DNA from: Sympetrum striolatum
Taxonomy: Eukaryota; Arthropoda; Insecta; Odonata; Libellulidae
NCBI GenBank assembly: GCA_947579665.1
Contig: CANPUZ010000061.1
Span: forward strand, 620,001-684,000
DNA: 64,000 nt
Direction of reading: 5' to 3'
Shown piece by piece: positions 22,353 to 33,413 of this stretch. The translations under genes and the position numbers were made by a program. The notes beneath the pieces are model-generated. The model was not told where the DNA came from, did not search any database, and was given only the letters and a program-made list of their open reading frames with translations. Position 1 is the first letter of the stretch, and the number at the start of each line of letters is the position of its first letter.

Positions 22353-23715
22353 AGGTTAACTTTCAATACTGAATGCTATTTTTAGCCCAGATGGTCTATA
22401 CTACCTATTTCATAATTGCATTCAATGATTGTGTTAATATTTGGCTTTTACGAAACGTGACAACTAAAAGGAACTACATTTTAAGTTATTGTGGTAGTGC
22501 GCTTTCGCACGGACTATAAAAATTATTTTTCCTTATGAGTGGCCAACTTAATGAGGGTGCGTCTTATACGCCGGTGCGTCTTTTATGCCATCAAATACGG
22601 TAATTAGGATTGGGAAATCCCCTCTGGATTGGGTCAGTCAATACAAATATTTAGGGGTGATTGTGGACTATCGTTTAAATTTTAAGGAACATGCGGAATA
22701 TATTAATGGCAAGATAGCAAAAAAGGTGAACTTATCGAACAAATTAAGAAAAGTTCTTTCAAAAGATGGGAAGATCTTTAAGTTGATTGTGATACCTCAT
22801 TTGAGGTACCGCTCAACTGTCGTAACTATGGTAAATAAACAGGAGATAGCAAAGTTGCAAAAGAATTAGAGAGAGTAGTATTAAACAAAAGAAAAATGAA
22901 AATATAAACAACATGTTAAGAGAATTAGGTTATTTATCAGCAGAAAGGGAAGTTAACAGATATGTACTCACTTTCATTTACAGACTAGAAAACAAGTTGT
23001 TGCCAGATTATTCAGAAGGCTTCGTAAAGAAAAATAGAATAATATAGTATAGTTTTTTATTATCCATAAGCAAAGTAAATCTGAAGGATTTGTCAGAATT
23101 AAAATATTTACATGTATCTATTATATATAGACGCTTCTCCGGATATACTTATATCTATTATATATAGACGCTTCTCCGGATATACCTATATATATATATA
23201 TATATAGGGGATCAAAATTCTAACCATGTTCCACAAGTGCCAATGCCTTGAAATTTTTAGGACATATTTGCCATTACGTGTTACCTCCAGGAAAAAGCCG
23301 ACTTTGAACCTCAGTGTCATGGGTTCGATTCCAGAAGGCCCCAAAGTCGCGATTTTCTTCATAAGAATACATGGCAGGGATTTTCGAAAATTTATTTGAG
23401 GCACTTCCCGGAAAAGGAGAGAGTTGAAACTCGAGGGATCGCTAGATGCCGTGCATATCAAAAGGAAACCATAAAGACATCTCTTCTGCTTGAATTTTCA
23501 CACATAGTTAAGTATAGTGATCTTCTATTGTGCCGCTTAGTAAGTTCACCAGGAAGACCCGGGTTTGATGCCAGACGCTAAAATTGAAGCGAATTTTAAG
23601 AATATTTTCAATCCTTTTTTTTTTTTTTTTGAGGACTGTCCCGATATGATGCCGAAATATAAATAATATTGCCGAATTGCTTGCAGTATGCAAGCTACAT
23701 TGCACTCATCTATTA

Positions 23716-24863
23716 TACGAGTAAAATGTTGCTTGCATACTGCAAGCAGATCGACAACACTAATTTCATATTGGCATCATATCGGGACGGACATCAAAAG
23801 AAAGAAAAATTCAAAATATTCGTAGAATTCGCTGCAATTTAATCGCCTGGCAGCGAACCCCGGTCTTCCTGGTGTACTTACTATGCAGCAAAATAGAAGA
23901 TTACCATATCAAACTATGTGTGAAAATTCAAGCAAAACTATTAGGTGCAACTACCTCAAACTACGTCCTACTATTCACATACACTCCTTATTTGAGAAAT
24001 TATAATGTGCTCTGGCATCGAACCCAGGAACAGCATGGTCTTATCTATTTTTTTTCATAAACAAAGTGTTAATATACTACTTCCATCTAAGCAAGAGCTC
24101 CCTTACATATCGATAAATGCATAAAAAAATTATGAAAAGATACCCCATAGTATTATATATGGGGGATATTTTTACCGCCCGGCATCGAACCCGGGTCTTT
24201 CAGGCAATACTTTCTATGCAGCACAACAGAAAAACACCATCTCTAACCGCGTATGCAAATTCAAGCAGAAATATTGGTTACAACTGCCTCAAATGACGTC
24301 CTACTTTTCCTTTATATTCCTTATGAGAGAAACGTTATTGTGCTCTGGCTTCGAACCCAGGAACAGTACGGTCTTATGAAAATTTTTTTCTAAAACTTAT
24401 TCGTACCATACATCTTCCAGCCAAGCACGAACATCCTATCATTTCGATAAGTGCATCTAAAAAAATAATGAAAAACGGCTCCCATGTATTTTAAAGGGCA
24501 GATCTTTGCATCGTCCTAGCATCGAACCCAGGATAACTTTTGTAAAAGTCATTGATGTTTTCGAAAGTCCAAGACCATAAATATAGGCACCTTGAGTTTT
24601 ACTTCTCTACCTATCCGGAAAGTATTTTTTTTTAATTCCCGAAAATCACGGCAATGCATTCAAACGGGAAAAATCGGGACTTTGGGGCCCTCTGGAATCG
24701 AACCTATGACACTGAGGATCAAAGTCTCTTTTTTCCTGGGGGTTTCACGTTATGGCCAATATGTCATAAAAATTTCAGATCAATGACGCTTGTAGTTTAG
24801 GCTGTGAATTTGTATCCTATCTATCTATATAGGTATATATATGAATGAATCCGGAGAAGCATC
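23716..24863 (-). repeat. array unit 2 (inverted)
   Basis: Runs opposite to the other units. Its complement has GGTTCGA-type motifs near 24692, 24516, 24345, 24182, 24014 and 23851. It is almost fully complementary to unit 3 and together with it forms the large palindrome. Confidence 0.85.
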
Positions 24864-24919
24864 TATATATCTATTATATATAGACGCTTCTCCGGATATA
24901 CCTATATCTATTATATATA

Positions 24920-26073
24920 GATGCTTCTCCGGATTCATTCATATATATACCTATATAGATAGATAGATAGATAGGATACAAATTCACAGCCTAAACTATA
25001 AGCGTCATTGATCTGAAATTTTTATGACATATTGGCCATAACGTGAAACCCCCAGGAAAAAAGAGACTTTGATCCTCAGTGTCATAGGTTCGATTCCAGA
25101 GGGCCCCAAAGTCCCGATTTTTCCCGTTTGAATGCATTGCCGTGATTTTCGGGAATTAAAAAAAAATACTTTCCGGATAGGTAGAAAGGTAAAACTAAAG
25201 GTGCCTATATTTATGGTCTTGGACTTTCGAAAACATCAATGACTTTTACAAAAGTTATCCTGGGTTCGATGCTAGGACGATGCAAAGATCTGCCCTTTAA
25301 AATACATGGGAGCCGTTTTTCATTATTTTTTTAGATGCACTTATCGAAATGATAGGATGTTCGTGCTTGGCTGGAAGATGTATGGTACGAATAAGTTTTA
25401 GAAAAAATTTTTCATAAGACCGTACTGTTCCTAGGTTCGAAGCCAGAGCACAATAACGTTACTCTCATAAGGAATATAAAGGAAAAATAGGACGTCATTT
25501 GAGGCAGTTGTAACCAATATTTCTGCTTGAATTTGCATACGCGGTTAGAGATGGTGTTTTTCTGTTGTGCTGCAGAGAAAGTATTGCCTGAAAGACCCGG
25601 GTTCGATGCCGGGCGGTAAAAATATCCCCCATATATAATACTATGGGGTATCTTTTCATAATTTTTTTATGCATTTATCGATATGTAAGGGAGCTCTTGC
25701 TTAGATGGAAGATGTATATTAACACTTTGTTTAAGAAAAAAAATAGAAAAGACCATGCTGTTCCTGGGTTCGATGCAAGAGCACATTATAATTTCTCAAA
25801 TAAGGAGTGTATGTGAATAGTAGGACGTCGTTTGAGGTAGTTGCACCTAATAGTTTTGCTTGAATTTTCACACATAGTTTGATATGGTAATCTTCTATTT
25901 TGCTGCATAGTAAGTACACCAGGAAGACCGGGGTTCGCTGCCAGGCGATTAAATTGCAGAGAATTCTACGAATATTTTGAATTTTTTTTTTCTTTTGATG
26001 TCCGTCCCGATATGATGCCGATATGAAATTAGTGTTGTCGATCTGCTTGCAGTATGCAAGCAACATTTTACTC
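24920..26073 (+). repeat. array unit 3 (direct)
   Basis: GGTTCGA motifs begin at 25087, 25263, 25434, 25600, 25767 and a variant GGTTCGC at 25932. Spacings are 176, 171, 166, 167 and 165 bp. Ends at the hairpin 26045-26061. Confidence 0.85.
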
Positions 26074-27250
26074 GTATATATATATAGGTATATCCGGAGA
26101 AGCGTCTATATATAATAGATACATGAATGAATCCGGAGAAGCATCTATATATAATAGATATATAGAGAGGATACAAACTCACAGCCAAAACCACAAGAGT
26201 GATTGAGCTGAAATTTTTACGGCGTATTGGCCATAACGTGTAACCACCATAAAAATTGCGATTTTGATCCTCAGTGTCATTGGTTCGATTCCAGGGGACT
26301 CCAAAGTCCCGATTTTTCCCGTTTAAATGCATTGCCGTGATTTTCGGGAATTTTTAAAAAATATTTCCCGGATAGGTAGAGAATCAAAACTCATGGAGCC
26401 TATATATATATGGTCATGATCTATCGAAAACATAAATGAGTTTCCCGGAAAATATCCTAGGTTCGATGCTAGGTCGAGGCAAAAATCGGCCGTTTAAAAT
26501 GCATTGTGGCGATTTTTAAGATTTTTTTTGGACCCTTTCCCGATGGAAAGGAAACTTGAAATTCGGCATGAGGTTGGAGATCATACATATATTCTATAAT
26601 CAAATTTTACATATCCGCTGATGGTCCTTGGTTCGATCCCAGAGAGCCATTTACATTCCTCCATGCATTTCTTATGGAGATAACAGTAAAAAGTTTTAGG
26701 TACTTCCCGGCATGATATAGACTTCAAAATTTGTATGAAATAAAATGAAGTCCTAATAAGTCATACTGGGCATTCACAGCTACCAATATTTCCTGGGTTC
26801 GACACCAGGCGTCTCTAAAATCAGTAAATTATCCGATTTTTAAGAATTAATTATAACCCCTTCTTAATAATATTAAAACATGAAATTAGGCATATAGATA
26901 GAGAACATAGATACATTTCAAAAACGTGTTTTAAATTTCCTAGATCGTCCTTAGTTCGAATCCAGAGAGCCATTTACATTATTGAAAAGTAGGACGTCGT
27001 TTGAGGCAGTTGGAGCCAATATATCTGCTTGAATTTTCACTCATAGTAAGAGATGGTGATCTTCTGTTGTGCTGCATAGTAAGTTCACCATTAAGACCCA
27101 GGTTCGATGCCAGACGATTAAATTGCAGTGAATTCTAAGAATATTTTCAATCCTTTTTTTTCTCTTTTGACGGACTTCCCGATATGATGCCGACATGAAA
27201 TTAGTGTCTCGATCTGCTTGCAGTATGCAAGCTACATTTTACTCGTATAT
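26074..27250 (+). repeat. array unit 4 (direct)
   Basis: Starts with a duplicated ATCCGGAGAAGC block in TA-rich DNA and ends at hairpin 27216-27232. It carries additional variant monomers (GGTTCGATCCCAGAG, GGTTCGACACCAGG) not seen in unit 3, so unit composition varies. Confidence 0.8.
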
Positions 27251-28349
27251 ATATATATATAAGTTATATATAGGGGATCAAAATTCTAACCATGTTCCAC
27301 AAGTGCCAATGCCTTGAAATTTTTACGACATATTGGCCATAACGTGTAACCTCCAGGAAAAAGCCGACATTGAACCTCGGTGTCATGGGTTCGATTCCAG
27401 AAGGCCCCAAAGTCGCGATTTTCCCCATAAGATTACATGGCGGGGATTTTCGAAAATTTTTTTGAGGCACTTCCCGTAAAAGGAGAGATTTGAAATTCAA
27501 AGGATCGCTAGATGCCGTGCATATCTAAATAAAACCATAAAGACATCTACAAATATTATCCTTGGTTCGATGCTAGGTCGGGGCAAAAATCGGCCGTTTA
27601 AAATGCATTGTGGCGATTTTTAAGATTTTTTTTGGACCCTTTTCCGGTGGCATAGAAACCTGAAATTCGGTATGAGGTTAGATACCATCAGAATATATGA
27701 TAATCAAATTTTACATATTCGCTGATGGTCCTTGGTTCGATCCCAGAGGGTCATTTAAATTCCTCAATGCATTTCTTACGGAGATAACGGAAACAAATTT
27801 TAGGTACTTCCCGGCAAGATATCCACTTCAAACTTTGCATATGGAAAGATCAAGACTATACAAATCAAACAATGCATTCACAGCTGTCAGTGTGTCCTGG
27901 GTTCGACACCAGGTGTCTCTGCAATCAGAAGTTGATCCGATTTTTAGGAATTATTTTGAAACCTTTCTGTATATTATAGAAACTTGAAATTCGGCATATA
28001 GATAGAGATCATAAATATCTTTCAAAAACATTTTTTTAGATTTCCAAGATCGTCCTTGGTTCGAGTCCCGAGATCCATTTACATTTGTGAACATTAGAGC
28101 GTCTTTTGAGGCAGTTGTAGCCCATATTTCTGCATAGTTAGATATGGTGATGTTCTATTGTGCTGCATAGCACTGCTGCATAAGTTCACATTAAAGACCC
28201 GGGTTCGATGCCAGACGATAGAATTTCAGCGAATTTTAAGAAAAATTTCATTCCATTTGTTTCTTTTGATGGTCGTCCCGATATGATGCCGACATGAAAA
28301 TAGTGTTGTCGATCTGCTTGCAGTATGCAAGCAACATTTTACTCGTAAT
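27251..28349 (+). repeat. array unit 5 (direct)
   Basis: Second 5' subtype (starts GGGGATCAAAATTC). Motifs include GGTTCGATTCCAG near 27389 and GGTTCGACACCAGG near 27900. Hairpin at 28316-28332. Confidence 0.8.
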
Positions 28350-29473
28350 AGATATAGACGCTTCTCCGGATATACTTATATATATATACACTGGGGATCA
28401 AAAGTCTAAGCATGTTCCACAAGTGCCACCAACTTGAAATTTTTACGACATATTGGCCATAACGTGTAACCTCCAGGAAAAAGCCGACATTGAACCTCGG
28501 TGCCATGGGTTCGATTCCAGAAGGCCCCAAAGTCGCGATTTTCCCCATAAGATTACATGGCGGGGATTTTCGAAAATTTTTTTGAGGCACTTCCCGGAAA
28601 AGTAGAGAGTTGAAACTCGAGGGACCGCTAAATGCCGTGCATAGCCAACGAAAATCGGAAAGACATCTTCGAATATTGTCCTTGGTTCGATGCTAGGCCG
28701 GGGCAAAAATCGGCCGTTTAAAATGCATTGCGGCGATTTATAAGATTTTTTTTGGATCCTTTCCCGATAACATAGATACTTGAAACTCGGCACGTCGATA
28801 GATATAATGAATTTATTTCATAATCGAATTTTATATATTAGCTTATGGTCCTTGGTTCGATCCCAGAGGACCATTTGCACTTCCCAATGCTTTTCTTACG
28901 GAGATAACGGAAACAAATTTTAGGTACTTCCCGGCACGATATCGACTTCAAACTTTGCATGTAGAAAGATCAAGTCCATACAAATCAAACAGTGCATTCA
29001 CAGCTATCAAAGTGTCCTGGGTTCGACACCAGGTGTCTCTGCAATCAGAAGTTGATCCGATTTTTAGGAATTATTTTAAAACCTTTGCCAATAATATAGA
29101 AACTTCAAATTCGGCATATAGATAGAGATCATAAATAATATTCAGAAACTTTTTTTAGATTTCCAAGATCGTCCTTGGTTCGAATCCAGAGAGCCATTTA
29201 AATTCGTGAAAATTAGAACGTCTTTTGAGGCAGTTGTAGCCCATATTTCTGCTTGAATTTTCACACATCGTTAGAGATGGTGATGTTCTATTGTGCTGCA
29301 TAGTAAGTTCACAGTAAAGACCCGGGTTCGATGCCAGACGATGGAATTTAGGCAAATTTTAAGAAAAATTTCAACCTTTTTTTTTTTCTTTTGATGGCCG
29401 TCCGGATATGATGCCGACATGAAAATAGTGTTGTCGATCTGCTTGCAGTATGCAAGCAACATTTTACTCGTAT
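28350..29473 (+). repeat. array unit 6 (direct)
   Basis: Same subtype as units 5 and 7, with the same monomer order. Hairpin at 29441-29457. Confidence 0.8.
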
Positions 29474-30600
29474 CTATTATATATAGACGCTTCTCCGGAT
29501 ATACTTATATATATATACACTGGGGATCAAAAGTCTAAGCATGTTCCACAAGTGCCAACGACTTGAAATTTTTACGACGTATTGGCCATAACGTGTAACC
29601 TCCAGAAAAAATCCGACTTTGAACCTCGGTGTCATGGGTTCGATTCCAGAAGGCCCCAAAGTCGTGATTTTGTCCATAAGAATACATGGCGGGGATCTTC
29701 GAAAGTTTTTTTGAGTCACTTCCCGGAAAAGGAGAGAGTTAAAATTCAAGGGACCGCTAGATGCCGTGCATATCTAAGGAAATCCATAAAGACATCTACG
29801 AATATTATCCTAGGTTCGATGCTAGGTCGGGGCAAAAATCGGCCGTTTAAAATGCATTGTGGCGATTTTTAAGATTTTTTTTGGACCCTTTTCCGATGGC
29901 ATAGAAACTTGAAATTCCGTATGAGGTTGGATACCATCAAAGTATTTCATAATCAAATTTTACATATTCGCTGATGGTCCTTGGTTCGATCCCAGAGGGA
30001 CATTTAAATTCCTCAATGCATTTCTTACGGAGATAACGGAAACAAATTTTAGGTACTTCCCGGCACGATATCGACTTCAAACTTTGCATATAAAAAGATC
30101 AAGTCCATACAAATCAAACGGTGCATTCACAGCTATCAATGTTTCCTGGGTTCGACACCAGGTGTCTCTGCAATCAGAAGTTGATCCGATTTTTAGGAAT
30201 TATTTTGAAACCTTTCCCAGTAACATAGAAACTTGAAATTCGGCATATAGATAGAGATCATAAATAAAATTCAGAAACATATTTTAGATTTCCAAGATCG
30301 TCCTTGGTTCGAATCCAGAGAGCCATTTAAATTCGTGAAAATTAGAACGTCTTTTGAGGCAATTGTAGCCCATATTTCTGCATGAATTTTCACACATAGT
30401 TAGAGATGGTGATCTTCTATTGTGCTGCTTAGTGAGTATCACCAGAAAGACCCGGGTTCGATGCCAGACGATGGAATTTCAGGGAATTTTAAGAAATATT
30501 TCAATCCATTTTTTTCTTTTGATGGCCGTCCCGATATGATGCCGACATGATATTAGTGTTGTCGATCTGCTTGCAGTATGCAAGCAACATTTTACTCGTA
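29474..30600 (+). repeat. array unit 7 (direct)
   Basis: GGTTCGA motifs begin at 29637, 29813, 29983, 30149, 30306 and 30455 (spacings 176, 170, 166, 157, 149). Hairpin at 30569-30585. Confidence 0.85.
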
Positions 30601-31729
30601 TATATATATATACACTGGGGATCAAAAGTCTAAGCATGTTCCACAAGTACCACCGACTTGAAATTTTTACGACGTATTGGCCATAATGTGTAACCTCCAG
30701 GAAAAAGCCGACATTGAACTTCGGTGTCATGGGTTTGATTCCAGAAGGCTCCAAAGTCGCGATTTTCTCCATAAGGATACATGGTGGCGATTTTCAAAAT
30801 TTTTTAAATGATACTCCCCGGACAGGTAGAGAATCGAAATTCAAGGAGCTTACAGATATGGTCATGAACTATTAAAAACATTAATGACTACTAATGAGAA
30901 CCTCCTGGGTTTGATGCTAGGACGATGCAAAAATCCCGCATTTAAAATGCATGGGGATAGTTTTTCATTAATTTTTTTGATGCACTTACCGGAATGTAAG
31001 GAACTTTTCGCTCAGCTAGAAGATATATATTAAGAATTGGTTTAAGAAAAAAAATTTCTTAAGCCCCTACTATTCCTGGGTTCGATGCCAGAGCACATTA
31101 ACATTTCTCTCATAAGGAATATAAGGGAAAAGTAAGTCGTCGTTTGAGGCAGTTGCAGCCAGTATTTCTGCTCGAATTTTCACACATAGTTAGAGATAGT
31201 GATCTTCTATTATGTTGCATAGGAAGTATTACCAGAAAGATCCGGGTTCGATGCCGGGCGGCAAATATGTCTCCCGTTTTAAATACATTGGTTTAGTATT
31301 TCATTATTTTTTTGATGCACTTATCGAAATGATAGGAAGTTCGTACTCGGCTGGAAGATGTATGAAAAGAATTGATTTTAGAAAAAAAATTAGATAACAC
31401 CGTACTATTCCTGGGTTTGATGCCAGAGCAGAATAGCATTTCTCTCATAAGGAATATAAGGGAAACGTAGGACGTCGTTTGAGGCAGTTGCAGTTAATAT
31501 TTCTACTTGAATTTTCACACATAGTTACAGATGGTGATCTTCTATGGTGCTGCATAGTAAGTATGACCGGGAGGACCTGGGTTCGATGCCAGACGAATAA
31601 ATTGCACCGGAAATTAAGAATATTTTCCATCCATTTTTTTTCTTTTGAGGACTCACTCTATGTGATGCCGACAAAAAACTTTTGTTATCTATGTGCTTGC
31701 AGTATGCAAGCAACATTTTTACTCGTATA
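30601..31729 (+). repeat. array unit 8 (direct, last)
   Basis: Chimeric: the 5' end is of the second subtype, while later monomers (GGTTCGATGCCGGGCGG near 31247) match units 2 and 3. Hairpin at 31695-31711. Such mosaics point to unequal exchange or gene conversion between units. Confidence 0.8.
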
Positions 31730-32420
31730 GCCTTAAAATACCAAAATTACAGTTTGACATGCGGTAAATTTTACATTATATTATACAGTATATTTTAACA
31801 CATTGTAAGAACACTACAGCACATATAATACAAAGTAAAGAAGAGCAAAAATATAGAACATACATACAACTCATTTTTTACTTATATCTACATATTCTAA
31901 GTATTCATTTTTAGAGTAAAAGCACCTTTCAGTAAAAAACTTTTTCAGTTTTTGTTTAAATAACTGAATATTTACAATATCTTTCATAGAGTTAGGTAGT
32001 TTATTATATAGTTCAATACCTGAATGAAGAGGACCTTTGTTATTCAGTTCAGTTCTTCTGGTAATCATATGTATATCATTTTTTGATCTAGTATGATGGC
32101 TATGAATACTAGAGTTTAAAAACAGAGTGTCCATATTACTTTTAATGTTAAGAATTGTTTCAAACATATAAATCGAAGGAAGTGGAACGATTTTCAACTC
32201 TTTAAAATGGGTTCTACAAGAATCCCAGGGTTTCAGATTCAACATTGTTTTTATAGCTCTCTTCTGCACTTTAAAGGTATCAGAAGAGGCACCCCAAAAG
32301 ATAACACCATAGCATAACACATTATGAAAATTTGAGAAATATACACATTTTAACACCCTTAAACTTGTACTAGTGATGCACACCAGTGTTCCACAAGACA
32401 AGCAAATCATTTCCATGTTA
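31730..32420 (-). pseudogene. LINE ORF2 C-terminus, 5'-truncated
   Basis: Minus-strand frame (32416-31871) with CYGVIFWGASSDTFKVQKRA, THFKELKIVPLPSIYMFE, SHHTRSKNDIHM, GIELYNKLPNSMK and FTERCFYSKNEY, the conserved LINE C-terminus. The 3' UTR runs to the edge of the B-box array. Confidence 0.75.
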
Positions 32421-32424
32421 AAGA

Positions 32425-32765
32425 AGTCAGCAGTAGTAGAGGTCTCATATCAGCATTTTGCAGGGGGCTGAAACTATTTAATAAATTACCAGAGGAAATA
32501 AGATTATCAGAATCCATAGGAATTTTCAAGAAAAAAGTAGGTGATTGGCTTGCCATTATGAAGTGTTACAAGTTTAAATGAGATGTGATAATTGCTCAGA
32601 GTGTGAAGTCTCCTATTATTACCATTAATGTTGTATTATGAAGATTTTAAAATGTGTTTTAGTGTTTTTAATATCAACAAAGAACTGCTATGTATAAACA
32701 AAGTGTATGTAAAATCAAAATTAGCCGTAGACTATTTGTAAACAAATAAATAAATAAATCAAATG
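32425..32765 (+). pseudogene. LINE 3' end, head-to-head with the previous one
   Basis: Encodes ISAFCRGLKLFNKLPEEIRL and GIFKKKVGDWL and then stops. The 3' UTR ends in (AAAT)n at 32746-32758. Only the last ~50 codons of ORF2 remain. Confidence 0.65.
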
Positions 32766-33413
32766 AAACGTCGTCACCCTTCGTCGAACAGTTAACTTAC
32801 TGACTCTAACACACCACAAAGGAATTATTATATATACTGATTCCCGCGAAGCAAAGCCAAAGCAAAGTAGCCAACACTTAATAAATAAAACTATAACAAC
32901 TTCAAAACCTTTTGATTCATAAATGTTACATTTGTAAATTGTTGCACAAAATTGCGTTAGTGCTATTATAATATTGTTATCATTTTCATCATCATAAGTG
33001 TTCTACCCTTCGGTACGTTCGGCACAATCAAAAATCCCTATTAAAAGCCATCTCCTTCATGTTATCATTTTCATCGATCATTGTTATCAATGATATCATT
33101 TTAAATGATCACAACGAAATATGATGTTAAAATTATTTATAATGGTGATGCTGCAAGTGACGATTGCTAGAACTTGTAAGAAGTTGCATTTTCAAATAGA
33201 CTCTTGGGAAAACAAATAGTTAAGTAAGTAGGTAAAAAATAGACTGATAAATGCACAGGCAAATAAACTGTTAATAAGAAATGGTGTAAACAATTTAAAT
33301 GACAAAAGGAAGAAAATAAAAAATGATAGCAATAGATTCTTAAGGACATAGTAAGCAGATGAATCGAAATGAGGACCTTAAATAATGAGTTACATCAGCT
33401 GGTAAATTGATTT

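Larger units (their letters stand above)
17620..22450 (-). mobile_element. LINE B, near-complete CR1/Jockey-like retrotransposon
   Basis: Minus-strand element with ORF1 (22352-21559), endonuclease plus reverse transcriptase (21346-17849) and a 3' UTR to about 17620. It is broken by one ORF1 frameshift, one ORF2 frameshift, one ORF2 stop and the 675-bp TCTGATG insert at 18395-19069. Outer limits are approximate because neither end has a clear target duplication inside the AT-rich host element. Confidence 0.75.
17591..22600. mobile_element. TIR DNA element with TA target duplication, carrying a LINE
   Basis: Terminal inverted repeats are CCGTATTTGACGGCATA (left) and, complemented, CCGTATTTGATGGCATA (right), with TA at 17589-17590 and 22601-22602. 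The right subterminal region repeats GACGCACC and GCGTATAAGACGC. No transposase of its own is visible; almost all the interior is LINE B. TA duplication fits Tc1/mariner-like or similar superfamilies, but the TIR alone does not decide. Confidence 0.65.
17523..23110 (+). pseudogene. LINE A, split by the inverted-repeat element at 17591-22600
   Basis: The left piece (17523-17590) encodes KTKCMVIGTPSFREEAEL. The right piece (from 22601) encodes IGKSPLDWVSQYKYLGVIVD, NFKEHAEYINGKIAKK and VIPHLRY. Removing the insert and one TA joins the two in the same reading frame, which is strong support for the insertion model. Beyond 22870 the frame decays. Confidence 0.7.
23180..31729. repeat. higher-order repeat array of ~1.1-kb units with regularly spaced GGTTCGA T-arm/B-box motifs
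   Basis: Eight units. One is direct with an internal deletion (23180-23712), one inverted (23716-24863) and six direct, ending at about 26073, 27250, 28349, 29473, 30600 and 31729. Each ends in the hairpin GCTTGCAGTATGCAAGC followed by ACATTTTACTCGTA and a TA-rich microsatellite. In the direct tandem the hairpins start at 26045, 27216, 28316, 29441, 30569 and 31695 (spacing 1171, 1100, 1125, 1128, 1126). A full unit is built from about six related monomers, each with GGTTCGA plus a short inverted stem. Two unit subtypes differ in their first ~70 bp. No protein is encoded; the many short open frames containing LGPSGIEPMT are translations of one motif. Confidence 0.85.

Noticed and set aside
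23180..31729. Many 60-127-codon open frames containing ATLGPSGIEPMTPR or similar
   Set aside because: They are the translation of one DNA motif (TCGATTCCAGAAGGCCCCAA) repeated in every unit and on both strands; frames shift from unit to unit and stops are random. Not a protein family.
23180..31729. Cluster of tRNA genes suggested by GGTTCGA
   Set aside because: Only the T-arm is present. No A-box, D-arm, anticodon arm or acceptor stem at the right distance could be folded around any of the sites inspected.
23180..31729. CRISPR-like array
   Set aside because: Eukaryotic context, monomers diverged along their whole length, no identical short repeats with unique spacers.
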